Shown here one piece after another: positions 53,296-64,000 of a DNA stretch of 64,000 nucleotides. Made by a program: the position numbers and the translations under genes. Every line of letters starts with the position of its first letter. Position 1 is the stretch's first letter. Origin of the DNA: Cryobacterium sp. N22 (GTDB lineage: Bacteria > Actinomycetota > Actinomycetes > Actinomycetales > Microbacteriaceae); contig NZ_PJJP01000039.1 of the NCBI RefSeq assembly GCF_002929555.1, positions 62,001 through 126,000 on the forward strand. Direction: 5' to 3'. The notes beneath the pieces are model-generated. The model had not been told where the DNA came from. It saw nothing but the letters and a program-made list of their open reading frames with translations, and did no database searches.

Positions 53296-54171
53296 TTATT
53301 CTCGTCCGAGGTCGCGGTGCTTGAGGCTCACCGCGACGCCGGGAAATTCTTGAAGCAGACCGGCGAGTTCCCTCGCCATGGCCACCGAGCGGTGCTTGCC
53401 GCCGGTGCATCCGATGGCGATGGTGGCATGTCGCTTGTTCTCGCGCTGGTAACCGGCGAGTACCGGTCGGACGGCGGCCGCGTAGCTGGTGATGAACTCA
53501 CGCGCGCCGTCCTGGCCGAGCACGTACTCGCTGACCTCGGGGTCGAGGCCGGTGTGCGAGCGAAGCTCGGGGATCCAAAATGGATTGGGCAGGAACCTGG
53601 CGTCGGCGACCATGTCGACGTCGGTGGGCAGCCCGTACTTGAACCCGAAACTCATCACCGTCAGGTGCAGCCCGGCCGCGTTCTCCGCGGCGAAACGCTC
53701 GGTGATCGTGGTGGCGAGCTGGTGGATGTTGAGATCTGACGTGTCGATGACGATGTCGCAGGATTCACGCACGACGGCCAGCCGGGTGCGCTCGGCCGAG
53801 ATGCCGTCCAGGATCGTTCCCTCGCCCTGCAGCGGGTGGGGGCGCCGAACCGCCTCGAATCGGCGAACCAGCACATCGTCGCGCGCTTCGAGGAAGATGA
53901 CCCGGACCTGGGTGCCGCTTCGCAACGCCTGGACGAGTTCCTGGAAGTCGCCGAAGAAGTCCCGGCCACGGATGTCGACGACGGCCGCGATCTTGGGCAG
54001 GCTGGTGCCGGCCCGTCCGACGAGCTCAACGAGGGGGCGGAGCATCTGCGGCGGCAGGTTGTCGACCACGTACCAGCCGAGATCCTCCAGCGCGTTCGCA
54101 ACGGTCGATCGTCCGGCGCCGGACATGCCGGTAACGATCAGCATTTCCTGCTTTTCGGTTTCCGTGCTCAT
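53296..54171 (-). CDS. rapZ: RapZ/YvcJ nucleotide-binding protein
   Basis: 291 residues. The P-loop is GMSGAGRSTVANAL (15-28), followed by YVVDNLPPQML; the C-terminal half has SFGFKYGLPTDVDMV and IGCTGGKHRSVAMA, the UDP-sugar/RNA-binding part. In Gram-negative bacteria it adapts RNase E to small RNAs; in actinobacteria its role is not established. It lies between uvrC and whiA. Confidence 0.96.
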   Translation of the reverse strand: MSTETEKQEMLIVTGMSGAGRSTVANALEDLGWYVVDNLPPQMLRPLVELVGRAGTSLPKIAAVVDIRGRDFFGDFQELVQALRSGTQVRVIFLEARDDVLVRRFEAVRRPHPLQGEGTILDGISAERTRLAVVRESCDIVIDTSDLNIHQLATTITERFAAENAAGLHLTVMSFGFKYGLPTDVDMVADARFLPNPFWIPELRSHTGLDPEVSEYVLGQDGAREFITSYAAAVRPVLAGYQRENKRHATIAIGCTGGKHRSVAMARELAGLLQEFPGVAVSLKHRDLGRE

Positions 54172-54231
54172 GCTGGATTACGCCTTCGGTCGAAGTTAGT
54201 GAATGTCTAGCCTACCGACCGGGGGGCAGCT

Positions 54232-56187
54232 TCAGGCGCGCAGGTGCCGGTGGATGCCCTCGGCGAGGGCCGGTCCGATGCCCCGGATCTCGGCGATCGA
54301 GTCGACTGACGCCTCCCGCAGCCGCGTGACCGACCCGAAGTGCACCAGCAGCACCTTGATGCGGGCGGGCCCCAACCCGGGAATTTCTCCGAGGATCGTG
54401 TTGATGTCACGCTTCCGCCGTGCGCGCTGGTGCGTGATGGCGAAGCGGTGCGCCTCATCGCGGATGCGTTGGATAAGGAACAGGGCGTCGCTGTTGCGCG
54501 GCAGGATCACCGGGTATTCGGAATCTGGCAGCCAGATTTCTTCCAGCCGTTTGGCGATGCCGCACAGGGTGATGCCCTGAACTCCGGACTCGCGCAGCGC
54601 GCGGGCCGCGGCCGCGACCTGCGGTTGACCGCCGTCCACGATGAGCAGGTTCGGTTGGTAGCGGAATTTCGCCCGTTTCGCGGCGGGATCCGCCTCGTCG
54701 GCGGGCTGGTCAGCACCGGAGGCTTCCTCGATGGACAGGCCGTCGAGCGGGTTGGCCGGCACCGCGATAACGCCACCCTTCGGCAGAGCGTCCGGGGTGG
54801 CGTCGTCGGGAACCAGGTAGGCCAGCCGCCGGGTGAGCACCCGGTAGAGCGAATCGGTGTCGTCTGTCGACTCCGGAACGCCGAACCTGCGGTACTCGTC
54901 CTTGCGGGGCAGCCCGTCTTCGAAGACCACCATCGACGCCACGATGTTGGTGCCGCCGAGGTGGGACACGTCGTAGCATTCCATCCGGAGCGGGGCGGAT
55001 TCCATGCCCAGTGCCTCCTGAAGGTCTTCCAGGGCCTTCGACCTGGCGACGAAGTCGGAACTGCGCCGGGTCTTGTAGAGCATCAGCGCCTGTTTGGCGT
55101 TCTGAGTGGCCGTGGCCAGCAGGGCGGCCTTCTCGCCCCGCTGGGCGGCGACGAGCCGCACCTTGCGGTGGGCGATCTCCCCCAGCCAGCCCTCGAGGGC
55201 GTCGGCGTCGTCCGGCAGCTCCGGCAGCACGATTTCCCGGGGCGGTACGGCGTCCCCGGTGTAGGCGGTCTGCATGATCGAGTCGATCAGTTCGCTGATG
55301 TTCAGGTCGAGTTCCTTGTCGACGACCCAGCCGCGTACACCGCGGATGCGCCCGCCGCGCACGATGAACAGCTGCACGGCCGCGGCGAGTTCGTCCTGTT
55401 CGATCGCGAACAGGTCGATGTCCACGTTGTCGCGCAGCACCACGGCGCTCTTCTCCAGCACGGCGTTGAGCGCCTTCACCTGGTCCCGGCGGCGGGCGGC
55501 CGTCTCGTAGTCCTGGGCGAGGGCGGCGTCCTTCATCTGGGCCGTGAGGCTGTTGATGAGCTTGCGATCCTGGCTGCCCATGAAGCTCACGAACTCGTTC
55601 ACGATCGTGCGGTGTTCCTCGATGCTGACCTTGCCGGAGCACGGGCCGAAGCACCGGCCGATCTGGCCGGCGAAGCAGGGCTTGCCTGACTGCATGGCGC
55701 GCTTGTAGTTGGCGTTGTTGCAGGTGCGGATCGGGAAGGCCTTGAGCATCAGGTCGATGGTCTCGTGCACCGCCCACACCTTGGGGTACGGCCCGAAGTA
55801 GCGGGCACCCTTGATGCCCTCGGTGCGAGTCACGAGTGCGCGGGGCGCCTCGTCCGCCAGGGTCACCGCGAGGTACGGGTATGACTTGTCGTCCTTGAAC
55901 TGCACGTTGAACGGCGGGTCGAATTCGTTGATCCAGGTCCACTCGAGCTGGAGCGCCTCGATCTCGGTGCCCACGGTCGTCCATTCGACGCTGGTCGCCG
56001 TCGTCACCATTCGCCGGGTGCGTTCGTGCAGGCTACTCAGCGGCGCGAAGTAGTTACTCAGCCGCGCACGCAGGTTCTTGGCTTTGCCGACGTACAGCAC
56101 CCGGTGGGAGGCATCACGAAACCGGTAGACACCGGGTTCGGTGGGGATCTCCCCGGGCTTGGGGCGATAGCTCAGAGCGTCAGACAT
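54232..56187 (-). CDS. uvrC: UvrABC system protein C
   Basis: 651 residues with GGAGGAAC before the ATG. In order: GIY-YIG nuclease ([21 protein letters not shown], key part GVYRF and [13 protein letters not shown]), a Cys-rich region ([16 protein letters not shown]), the UVR motif ([19 protein letters not shown], about 205-240), an RNase H-like endonuclease with [10 protein letters not shown], and a C-terminal double helix-hairpin-helix ([13 protein letters not shown]). It makes the two cuts around a DNA lesion. It follows uvrA by 13 bases. Confidence 0.98.
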   Translation of the reverse strand: MSDALSYRPKPGEIPTEPGVYRFRDASHRVLYVGKAKNLRARLSNYFAPLSSLHERTRRMVTTATSVEWTTVGTEIEALQLEWTWINEFDPPFNVQFKDDKSYPYLAVTLADEAPRALVTRTEGIKGARYFGPYPKVWAVHETIDLMLKAFPIRTCNNANYKRAMQSGKPCFAGQIGRCFGPCSGKVSIEEHRTIVNEFVSFMGSQDRKLINSLTAQMKDAALAQDYETAARRRDQVKALNAVLEKSAVVLRDNVDIDLFAIEQDELAAAVQLFIVRGGRIRGVRGWVVDKELDLNISELIDSIMQTAYTGDAVPPREIVLPELPDDADALEGWLGEIAHRKVRLVAAQRGEKAALLATATQNAKQALMLYKTRRSSDFVARSKALEDLQEALGMESAPLRMECYDVSHLGGTNIVASMVVFEDGLPRKDEYRRFGVPESTDDTDSLYRVLTRRLAYLVPDDATPDALPKGGVIAVPANPLDGLSIEEASGADQPADEADPAAKRAKFRYQPNLLIVDGGQPQVAAAARALRESGVQGITLCGIAKRLEEIWLPDSEYPVILPRNSDALFLIQRIRDEAHRFAITHQRARRKRDINTILGEIPGLGPARIKVLLVHFGSVTRLREASVDSIAEIRGIGPALAEGIHRHLRA

Positions 56188-56200
56188 GTTCCTCCTGCGC

Positions 56201-59068
<2,868 letters not shown>

Positions 59069-59074
59069 CATTCG

Positions 59075-59080
59075 AGTCTA
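59075..59080 (-). promoter_or_regulatory. -10 box of uvrA (decides start)
   Basis: TAGACT on the minus strand, 6 bases before GTG 59068 but only 3 before ATG 59071. The spacing found at other leaderless genes in this window supports the GTG. Confidence 0.45.
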
Positions 59081-59130
59081 TGCAGTGCCACCGACACTGC
59101 AGTGCCACCAGCGGCCCCGGCAGCGACCGT

Positions 59131-61194
59131 CTAGGTGAGGTGGCCGGCCTTCTCCATCTGGCGCAGCTCTCGCTTGAGCTCGGAGACCTCGTCGCGCAGC
59201 CGTCCGGCCAACTCGAACTTGAGCTCGCCGGCGGCCTCGAGCATCTGGGCGTTGAGGTCGGCGATGATCGATTCGAGATCGTTCGCACCGTTCGCGGCCA
59301 GGCCCTGGCGCATCGACGGGGTGGGGCTGCGGCGCCGGGCGTCGCGGCCGGCCAGCAGCTCCGCGGTGTCGGCCTCCTCGCGGGCGAGCACGTCGGTGAT
59401 GTCGGCGATGCGTTTGCGCAGTGGCGTGGGATCGATGCCGTTCACGGTGTTGTACTCCACCTGCTTCTCCCGGCGCCGGTCGGTCTCGTCGATGGCCCGT
59501 GCCATCGAGTCGGTGATCCGGTCGGCGTACATGTGCACCTCGCCGGATACGTTGCGGGCGGCGCGACCGATGGTCTGGATCAGCGAGGTCGACGAGCGCA
59601 AGAACCCTTCCTTGTCGGCGTCGAGGATGGCCACCAGGGACACCTCGGGCAGGTCAAGGCCCTCCCTGAGCAGGTTGATGCCCACGAGCACGTCGTACAG
59701 GCCCTGGCGCAGCTCGGTGAGCAGCTCCACCCGGCGCAGGGTGTCGACATCCGAGTGCAGGTAGCGCACCCGCACACCGGCCTCGGTGAGGAAGTCGGTG
59801 AGCTCCTCGGCCATCTTCTTGGTCAGGGTGGTCACCAGCACCCTCTCATTGAGCTCGACGCGCAGCCGGATCTGCTCGAGCAGGTCGTCGATCTGGCCGG
59901 CCGAGGGCTTGACGACGATCTGCGGGTCGATCAGCCCGGTCGGGCGGATGATCTGCTCGACGATGCCGTCGGCGATGCCCATCTCGTACTTGCCGGGGGT
60001 CGCGGAGAGGTAGACGGTCTGGCCGACCCGGCCCTTGAACTCGTTCCACTTGAGCGGGCGGTTGTCCAGCGCGCTGGGCAACCGGAATCCGTGCTCCACC
60101 AGGGTGCGCTTACGTGAGGAGTCGCCCTCGAACATGGCGCCGATCTGCGGCACCGTCACGTGGGACTCATCGATGACCACGAGGAAGTCGTCGGGGAAGT
60201 AGTCGAGCAGGCAGTGCCCGGGCTCCCCCGCGCTTCTCCCGTCGATGTGCCGGGAGTAGTTTTCGATGCCGGAGCAGAAGCCGATCTGTTCCATCATCTC
60301 CAGGTCGAAGGTGGTCCGCATCCGCAGGCGTTGTGCTTCCAGCAGCTTGCCTTCGCGTTCCAACTGCTCGAGCCGCTCGGCCAGTTCCTCCTTGATCGTC
60401 ACCATGGCCCGCTGCATGACGTCGGTGCTGGCCACGTAGTGGGAGCCGGGGAACACCGATACGGCGTCGAGCTTCCGCACGACATCGCCGGTGAGCGGGT
60501 GCAGGCTGTAGAGCGCCTCGATCTCGTCACCGAACATCTCGATGCGGATGGCGAGCTCTTCGTACATCGGGATGATCTCGATGGTGTCGCCGCGCACCCT
60601 GAAGTGGCCGCGGGAGAAGTCGACGTCGTTGCGCTGGTACTGCATGGCCACGAACTTGCGGATCAGCCAGTCCCGGTTGACCTTCTGGCCCACCTGGAGC
60701 GCCACCATGGCTTCCAGGTACCCCTCGGGGGTGCCCAGGCCGTAGATGCACGACACCGTGGAGACGACGATGACGTCGCGCCGGCTGAGCAGCGAGTTGG
60801 TGGTGGAGTGCCGGAGTCGTTCGACTTCCTCGTTGATCGAGGAGTCCTTCTCGATGAAGGTGTCGGTCTGGGGCACGTAGGCCTCTGGCTGGTAGTAGTC
60901 GTAGTACGACACGAAGTACTCGACGGCGTTGTTGGGCATCAGTTCGCGGAACTCGTTCACGAGTTGTGCGGCCAGGGTCTTGTTGTGCGCGAGCACCAGG
61001 GTGGGGCGCTGCACCTGCTCGATCAGCCACGCGGTGGTCGCGGACTTGCCAGTTCCGGTGGCGCCGAGCAGCACGATGTCGGTCTCACCGGCGTTGATCC
61101 GGCCGGTGAGTTCGGCGATGGCGCCGGGCTGGTCGCCGCTGGGCGTGTACTCGCTCACGACCTCGAAGGGATGAACGGCGCGGGTAGGTTCCAT
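59131..61194 (-). CDS. uvrB: UvrABC system protein B
   Basis: 687 residues. Helicase motifs: [14 protein letters not shown] (Walker A), [24 protein letters not shown]; the damage-probing beta hairpin is [15 protein letters not shown]; the C-terminal UVR motif (about 645-680) binds UvrC. It verifies the lesion after UvrA. It starts 9 bases after coaE, and its candidate -10 includes the coaE stop. The gene order coaE-uvrB-uvrA-uvrC-rapZ is a repair cluster on one strand. Confidence 0.98.
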   Translation of the reverse strand: MEPTRAVHPFEVVSEYTPSGDQPGAIAELTGRINAGETDIVLLGATGTGKSATTAWLIEQVQRPTLVLAHNKTLAAQLVNEFRELMPNNAVEYFVSYYDYYQPEAYVPQTDTFIEKDSSINEEVERLRHSTTNSLLSRRDVIVVSTVSCIYGLGTPEGYLEAMVALQVGQKVNRDWLIRKFVAMQYQRNDVDFSRGHFRVRGDTIEIIPMYEELAIRIEMFGDEIEALYSLHPLTGDVVRKLDAVSVFPGSHYVASTDVMQRAMVTIKEELAERLEQLEREGKLLEAQRLRMRTTFDLEMMEQIGFCSGIENYSRHIDGRSAGEPGHCLLDYFPDDFLVVIDESHVTVPQIGAMFEGDSSRKRTLVEHGFRLPSALDNRPLKWNEFKGRVGQTVYLSATPGKYEMGIADGIVEQIIRPTGLIDPQIVVKPSAGQIDDLLEQIRLRVELNERVLVTTLTKKMAEELTDFLTEAGVRVRYLHSDVDTLRRVELLTELRQGLYDVLVGINLLREGLDLPEVSLVAILDADKEGFLRSSTSLIQTIGRAARNVSGEVHMYADRITDSMARAIDETDRRREKQVEYNTVNGIDPTPLRKRIADITDVLAREEADTAELLAGRDARRRSPTPSMRQGLAANGANDLESIIADLNAQMLEAAGELKFELAGRLRDEVSELKRELRQMEKAGHLT

Positions 61195-61200
61195 GCTTCC

Positions 61201-61206
61201 AGTCTA
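61201..61206 (-). promoter_or_regulatory. Candidate -10 of uvrB overlapping the coaE stop
   Basis: TAGACT on the minus strand, 6 bases before the uvrB ATG. Its TAG is the stop codon of coaE. GGAAG within the gap could alternatively act as ribosome binding site in a joint coaE-uvrB message. Confidence 0.35.
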
Positions 61207-61848
61207 AGGAGCGCCACCGACACCGGAGTCGGAGTGGGCCGGCCGGTGGTGCGCTCGCAGCTGTGAGTCCCACAGCCGGTCCACCTGGGCCAGGGTGTCG
61301 TCGAGGGAACCCATCGAGTCGATCACGACGTCGGCGACGGCGAGTCGGTCGGCGTCACCGGCCTGCGCGCTGATGCGGCTGCGGGCGTCCGCCTCCGGCA
61401 TGCCCCGCAACTCGACCATGCGGCGAACCCGGGTCTCGGCTTCGGCGTGGACGACGACGATCAGGTCGAAGGGGTGGCCGACGGACGCCTCGACCAACAG
61501 GGGGACGTCGTAGACGACGACCGCGTCGGGGTCGGCCAGCTCGGCGGCGGCGATGGCCGCGCTGGAGAGCGCCCGCACGGCGGGGTGGACCACGTTGTTG
61601 AGCACGCTGAGGGCGGTGGGGTTGCCGAACACTATCGAGCCCAGGCGGGCACGGTTGAGGCTGCCGTCTTCGGCGATGACCTCGGGGCCGAAGATGTCAG
61701 CGATGTGCGCCAGAGCATCGGTGCCCGGCGCCACGGCGGCCCTGGCGAGTTGGTCGGCGTCGATCACCAGGGCTCCGTGCTCGGCGAATCGCTTCGCCAC
61801 GGTGCTCTTACCCGATGCGATCCCGCCGGTCAGTCCAATCAAGTACAC
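61204..61848 (-). CDS. coaE: Dephospho-CoA kinase
   Basis: 214 residues from GTG. P-loop LTGGIASGKSTVAKRF near the N-terminus, and the acceptor-site DADQLARAAVAPG and VYDVPLLVEA segments. It adds the 3'-phosphate in the last step of coenzyme A synthesis. TAGCAT lies 6 bases before the GTG with no ribosome binding site, so it has its own leaderless promoter after the rpsA terminator. Confidence 0.97.
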   Translation of the reverse strand: MYLIGLTGGIASGKSTVAKRFAEHGALVIDADQLARAAVAPGTDALAHIADIFGPEVIAEDGSLNRARLGSIVFGNPTALSVLNNVVHPAVRALSSAAIAAAELADPDAVVVYDVPLLVEASVGHPFDLIVVVHAEAETRVRRMVELRGMPEADARSRISAQAGDADRLAVADVVIDSMGSLDDTLAQVDRLWDSQLRAHHRPAHSDSGVGGAP

Positions 61849-61854
61849 CGCCCC

Positions 61855-61860
61855 ATGCTA
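61855..61860 (-). promoter_or_regulatory. -10 box of coaE (leaderless)
   Basis: TAGCAT on the minus strand, 6 bases before the GTG at 61848. Confidence 0.45.
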
Positions 61861-61882
61861 ACGGAGGGGCGCTGCTTAACCG

Positions 61883-61916
61883 GAACAGGCCGGACCCCGA
61901 AGGGTCCGGCCTGTTC
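61883..61916 (-). terminator. Hairpin terminator after rpsA
   Basis: A 15-bp perfect stem (GAACAGGCCGGACCC paired with GGGTCCGGCCTGTTC) with a CGAA loop, 50 bases past the rpsA stop. The T-tail on the minus strand is poor (GGTTAAG). Confidence 0.75.
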
Positions 61917-61977
61917 TAGTTGTTGCCTGCTTCTAGTTGTTGCCAGCTTCTAGTTGTTGCCAGCTTCTAGTTGTTGC
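61916..61977. repeat. 17-bp tandem repeat starting at the rpsA stop codon
   Basis: CTAGTTGTTGC recurs at 61916, 61933, 61950 and 61967 with exact period 17 (unit, minus strand: AACAACTAGAAGCTGGC). The copy at 61967 contains the real rpsA stop and its last codons (Asn-Asn-stop); the other three are in the 3' untranslated region. The leftmost copy ends at the terminator stem. Confidence 0.95.
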
Positions 61978-63424
61978 TGGACAGCTTCTCGCGCAGTGCG
62001 GCAAGCGCCTCGTCGTCGGCGAGGGTGCCGGCTCCGGCAGCCTCACTGGTGAACGAGTTGCCGGCTGCGGACGCGACATCGCCGGGGGCGATGATCTCGT
62101 CGTTCGCGGATGCGACCTGCTTCTTGTGGGCTTCCCAGCGAGCCTGGGCTGCAGCGTAGTCCTGCTCCCACTTCTCGCGCTGGGAATCGAAGCCTTCGCG
62201 CCACTCGTTGGTCTCCGGGTCGAAGCCCTCGGGGTACTTGTAGTTGCCCTGGTCGTCGTACTCGGTGAGCATTCCGTAGAGTGCCGGGTCGAACTCGGTG
62301 CCCTCGGGGTCGACACCATCGTTGGCCTGCTTGAGGCTCAGCGAGATGCGGCGACGCTCCAGGTCGATGTCGATGACCTTGACGAACACCTCGTCGCCGA
62401 CAGAGACAACCTGCTCGGCGAGTTCGACGTGCTTGCCGGACAGCTCGGAGATGTGGACCAGGCCCTCGATGCCCTCTGCAACGCGAACGAACGCGCCGAA
62501 GGGGACGAGCTTGGTGACCTTACCCGGTGCAACCTGGCCGATGGCGTGGGTGCGGGCGAAGACCTGCCACGGGTCTTCCTGCGTGGCCTTGAGCGACAGG
62601 GAAACGCGCTCGCGGTCCAGGTCGACCTCGAGGATCTCGACGGTGACTTCCTGACCGACCTCGACGACCTCGCTGGCGTGCTCGATGTGCTTCCAGCTGA
62701 GCTCGGAGACGTGAACCAGGCCGTCAACGCCACCCAGGTCGACGAACGCACCGAAGTTGACGATCGACGAGACGACGCCCTTGCGGACCTGTCCCTTCTG
62801 GAGGTTGTTGAGGAACGTGGTGCGGCTCTCGGACTGCGTCTGCTCGAGCAGGGCGCGGCGCGACAGGACGACGTTGTTGCGGTTCTTGTCGAGTTCGAGG
62901 ATCTTGGCCTCGATCTCCTGGCCCAGGTACGGGGTCAGGTCGCGAACACGGCGGAGCTCGATGAGCGATGCCGGCAGGAAGCCGCGCAGGCCGATGTCGA
63001 CGATGAGCCCGCCCTTGACGACCTCAATGACCGAACCGGTGACGACTCCGTCGGATTCCTTGATCTTCTCGACGTCGCCCCATGCACGCTCGTACTGAGC
63101 GCGCTTCTTCGACAGGATGAGACGGCCTTCTTTGTCTTCCTTCTGAAGAACGAGTGCCTCGACCAGGTCGCCGACCTTGACGACCTCAGAGGGGTCGACG
63201 TCGTGCTTGATGGAGAGCTCGCGGGAGGGGATGACACCCTCGGTCTTGTAGCCGACGTCGAGGAGAACCTCGTCGCGGTCGATCTTCACAACGGTGCCCT
63301 CGATGAGGTCGCCGTCGTTGAAGAATTTCAGAGTCTTTTCGACCGCGGCAAGGAAGTCTTCAGCAGATCCGATGTCGTTGATGGCGACCTGCTTGGGTGC
63401 CCGTTCGGTCGTTGCGATTGTCAT
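61967..63424 (-). CDS. rpsA: 30S ribosomal protein S1
   Basis: 485 residues with four S1 RNA-binding domains, at about 37-108, 126-191, 211-280 and 297-366 (the third has GAFVDLGGVDGLVHVSELSW, key part GGVDGLVHVSELS). Four domains, not the six of E. coli, is usual for actinobacteria. A 115-residue acidic, Ala/Glu-rich tail follows. It helps mRNA bind the ribosome. The start is ATG behind TGGAGCAA, with its own promoter and a leader of about 105 bases. Confidence 0.97.
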   Translation of the reverse strand: MTIATTERAPKQVAINDIGSAEDFLAAVEKTLKFFNDGDLIEGTVVKIDRDEVLLDVGYKTEGVIPSRELSIKHDVDPSEVVKVGDLVEALVLQKEDKEGRLILSKKRAQYERAWGDVEKIKESDGVVTGSVIEVVKGGLIVDIGLRGFLPASLIELRRVRDLTPYLGQEIEAKILELDKNRNNVVLSRRALLEQTQSESRTTFLNNLQKGQVRKGVVSSIVNFGAFVDLGGVDGLVHVSELSWKHIEHASEVVEVGQEVTVEILEVDLDRERVSLSLKATQEDPWQVFARTHAIGQVAPGKVTKLVPFGAFVRVAEGIEGLVHISELSGKHVELAEQVVSVGDEVFVKVIDIDLERRRISLSLKQANDGVDPEGTEFDPALYGMLTEYDDQGNYKYPEGFDPETNEWREGFDSQREKWEQDYAAAQARWEAHKKQVASANDEIIAPGDVASAAGNSFTSEAAGAGTLADDEALAALREKLSSNN

Positions 63425-63514
63425 GTAGTAGTTGCTCCAGGATGGACATATTCGGGCCAGAAGGGAAGGTCGTGCGATACGTATTCAAGATCCGCGACTG
63501 GCAGCGGCTAATTC

Positions 63515-63528
63515 GTCACAAGCGTGAC
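63515..63528. promoter_or_regulatory. Palindrome at the rpsA transcription start
   Basis: GTCAC-AAGC-GTGAC lies just downstream of the rpsA -10 box, over the expected start site. It could be an operator or, in RNA, a 5'-end hairpin. Confidence 0.4.
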
Positions 63529-63533
63529 AGTAA

Positions 63534-63563
63534 AGCTTAGCTGTTTCGGGCGGGCACCGGCAA
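63534..63563 (-). promoter_or_regulatory. rpsA promoter
   Basis: On the minus strand TTGCCG (63563-63558), 18 bases, TAAGCT (63539-63534). It lies in the gap between the DUF4166 gene end and rpsA and would give a leader of about 105 bases. Confidence 0.6.
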
Positions 63564-63592
63564 CCCGTTCGTGGCGACGACGGAGGGCCATT

Positions 63593-64000
63593 TCACCCTT
63601 CTTCGATCGAGTACCGGAACGACCCGGAGTATTCGTACACGGTGCCGACCAGCGGCAGCGTGACGGTGACCTGCACGTGTTGCCTCGTGTCGCCGTCGTC
63701 GAAGCGTTCCGTCAGGTGCACGCGGGGCGCGCACAGCCGTGGAACCGGCACCCGGTGACCGGCGAGGTGCACGAATACCCCAGTGGAATCCAGGTGCAGG
63801 GCACCGTCGACGATGCGGGCGTCAAGGCGGGTTTCCAGGCGTCCACTCCGACCGAGGCGGTCGGCGAGGCCGCCGGCATCCGCACCGATGGCATCGATCA
63901 TGTCGCGGGACCCGGCCGGGAATTCGAAGCGACGCACAGCATCCACCCGGTCGGGTCCCGGCCGGTTCACGACCAGGAATGGCACGTCGTGTTCCCAGAC
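63593..64000 (-). CDS. DUF4166 domain protein, C-terminal part (start outside window)
   Basis: The frame is open to the right-hand edge (…VWEHDVPFLVVNRPG), so the start lies beyond the window; 135 codons are visible plus the TGA. The visible part has FPAGSRDMIDAI and alternating beta strands (LHLDSTGVFVHLAGHRVPVP, VTVTLPLVGTVYEYSGSFRY), which resemble the DUF4166 family, often fused to a sugar-epimerase-like or DUF2867 region. Function unknown. It ends 54 bases before the rpsA promoter. Confidence 0.6.
   Translation of the reverse strand, partial: VWEHDVPFLVVNRPGPDRVDAVRRFEFPAGSRDMIDAIGADAGGLADRLGRSGRLETRLDARIVDGALHLDSTGVFVHLAGHRVPVPRLCAPRVHLTERFDDGDTRQHVQVTVTLPLVGTVYEYSGSFRYSIEEG

Noticed and set aside
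59069..61210. SOS boxes before uvrA or uvrB
   Set aside because: No TCGAAC-N4-GTTCGA-like sequence lies upstream of either gene; the only good LexA box in the window is before imuA.
63510..63530. CRP/GlxR site at the rpsA promoter
   Set aside because: The palindrome is GTCAC-N4-GTGAC, while CRP/GlxR sites are TGTGA-N6-TCACA; half-site order and spacing do not match.

Overview
This is a 64 kb stretch of chromosome from a high-GC actinobacterium, most likely of the family Microbacteriaceae (Cryobacterium/Leifsonia-like; the genus is inferred, not shown). The evidence is the actinobacterial marker set (RbpA, WhiA, OpcA, DUF3097, DUF3099, the ImuA/ImuB/DnaE2 mutasome, a GT4-type glycogen synthase), strong G/C bias at third codon positions, frequent GTG starts, and many promoters in which a TANNNT -10 box lies 6 bases before the start codon (leaderless transcripts). 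I see no insertion sequence, prophage, CRISPR array, tRNA or rRNA. The window is almost entirely core genome with two clipped end genes, and no gap exceeds 300 bases.

Layout. 1-4.1 kb: end of a HAD-type phosphatase, a J-domain/NERD-like protein, DUF1345 membrane protein, SMP-30 lactonase, a 54-residue membrane peptide and an SRAP abasic-site protein. 4.1-10.7 kb: the SOS mutasome imuA-imuB-dnaE2 under a LexA box, followed by DUF3097, which looks to me like a Toprim enzyme. 11-20.6 kb: cold-shock protein, Lrp regulator, orphan SF2 helicase, SGNH hydrolase, D,D-carboxypeptidase, RNA methyltransferase, sirtuin, histidine phosphatase, glycosyltransferase and alpha/beta hydrolase. 20.7-26.8 kb: storage-sugar genes treS, glgA and glgC, with rpmE2, an ABC ATPase and serB. 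26.9-31.7 kb: fabG, DUF3099, a small zinc-knuckle-like protein, SURF1, an ABC-F ATPase and a TetR regulator. 32.5-36.6 kb: Fe-S assembly operon sufB-sufD-Rieske-sufC-sufT. 36.9-39 kb: heme A synthesis, ctaA and ctaB convergent, with twin palindromic repeats between them.

39.3-47.5 kb: pentose-phosphate operon tkt-tal-pgi-zwf-opcA-pgl with mostly 4-base stop/start overlaps. 47.5-51.4 kb: rbpA, secG and the lower-glycolysis operon gap-pgk-tpiA. 51.5-63.4 kb: sodA, whiA, rapZ, uvrC, uvrA, uvrB, coaE and rpsA, followed by a clipped DUF4166 gene.

The functional themes are DNA damage tolerance and repair (SRAP, ImuA/B, DnaE2, UvrA/B/C), carbon flow between glycogen/trehalose, glycolysis and the pentose phosphate pathway, and biogenesis of Fe-S and heme-copper enzymes. 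The least explained signals are the Toprim-like signature in DUF3097, three kinds of palindromic or tandem repeats at 3' ends (imuB stop, ctaA/ctaB junction, rpsA stop), a 68-base hairpin after lrp, the absence of yvcK between rapZ and whiA, and a palindrome over the sodA promoter.
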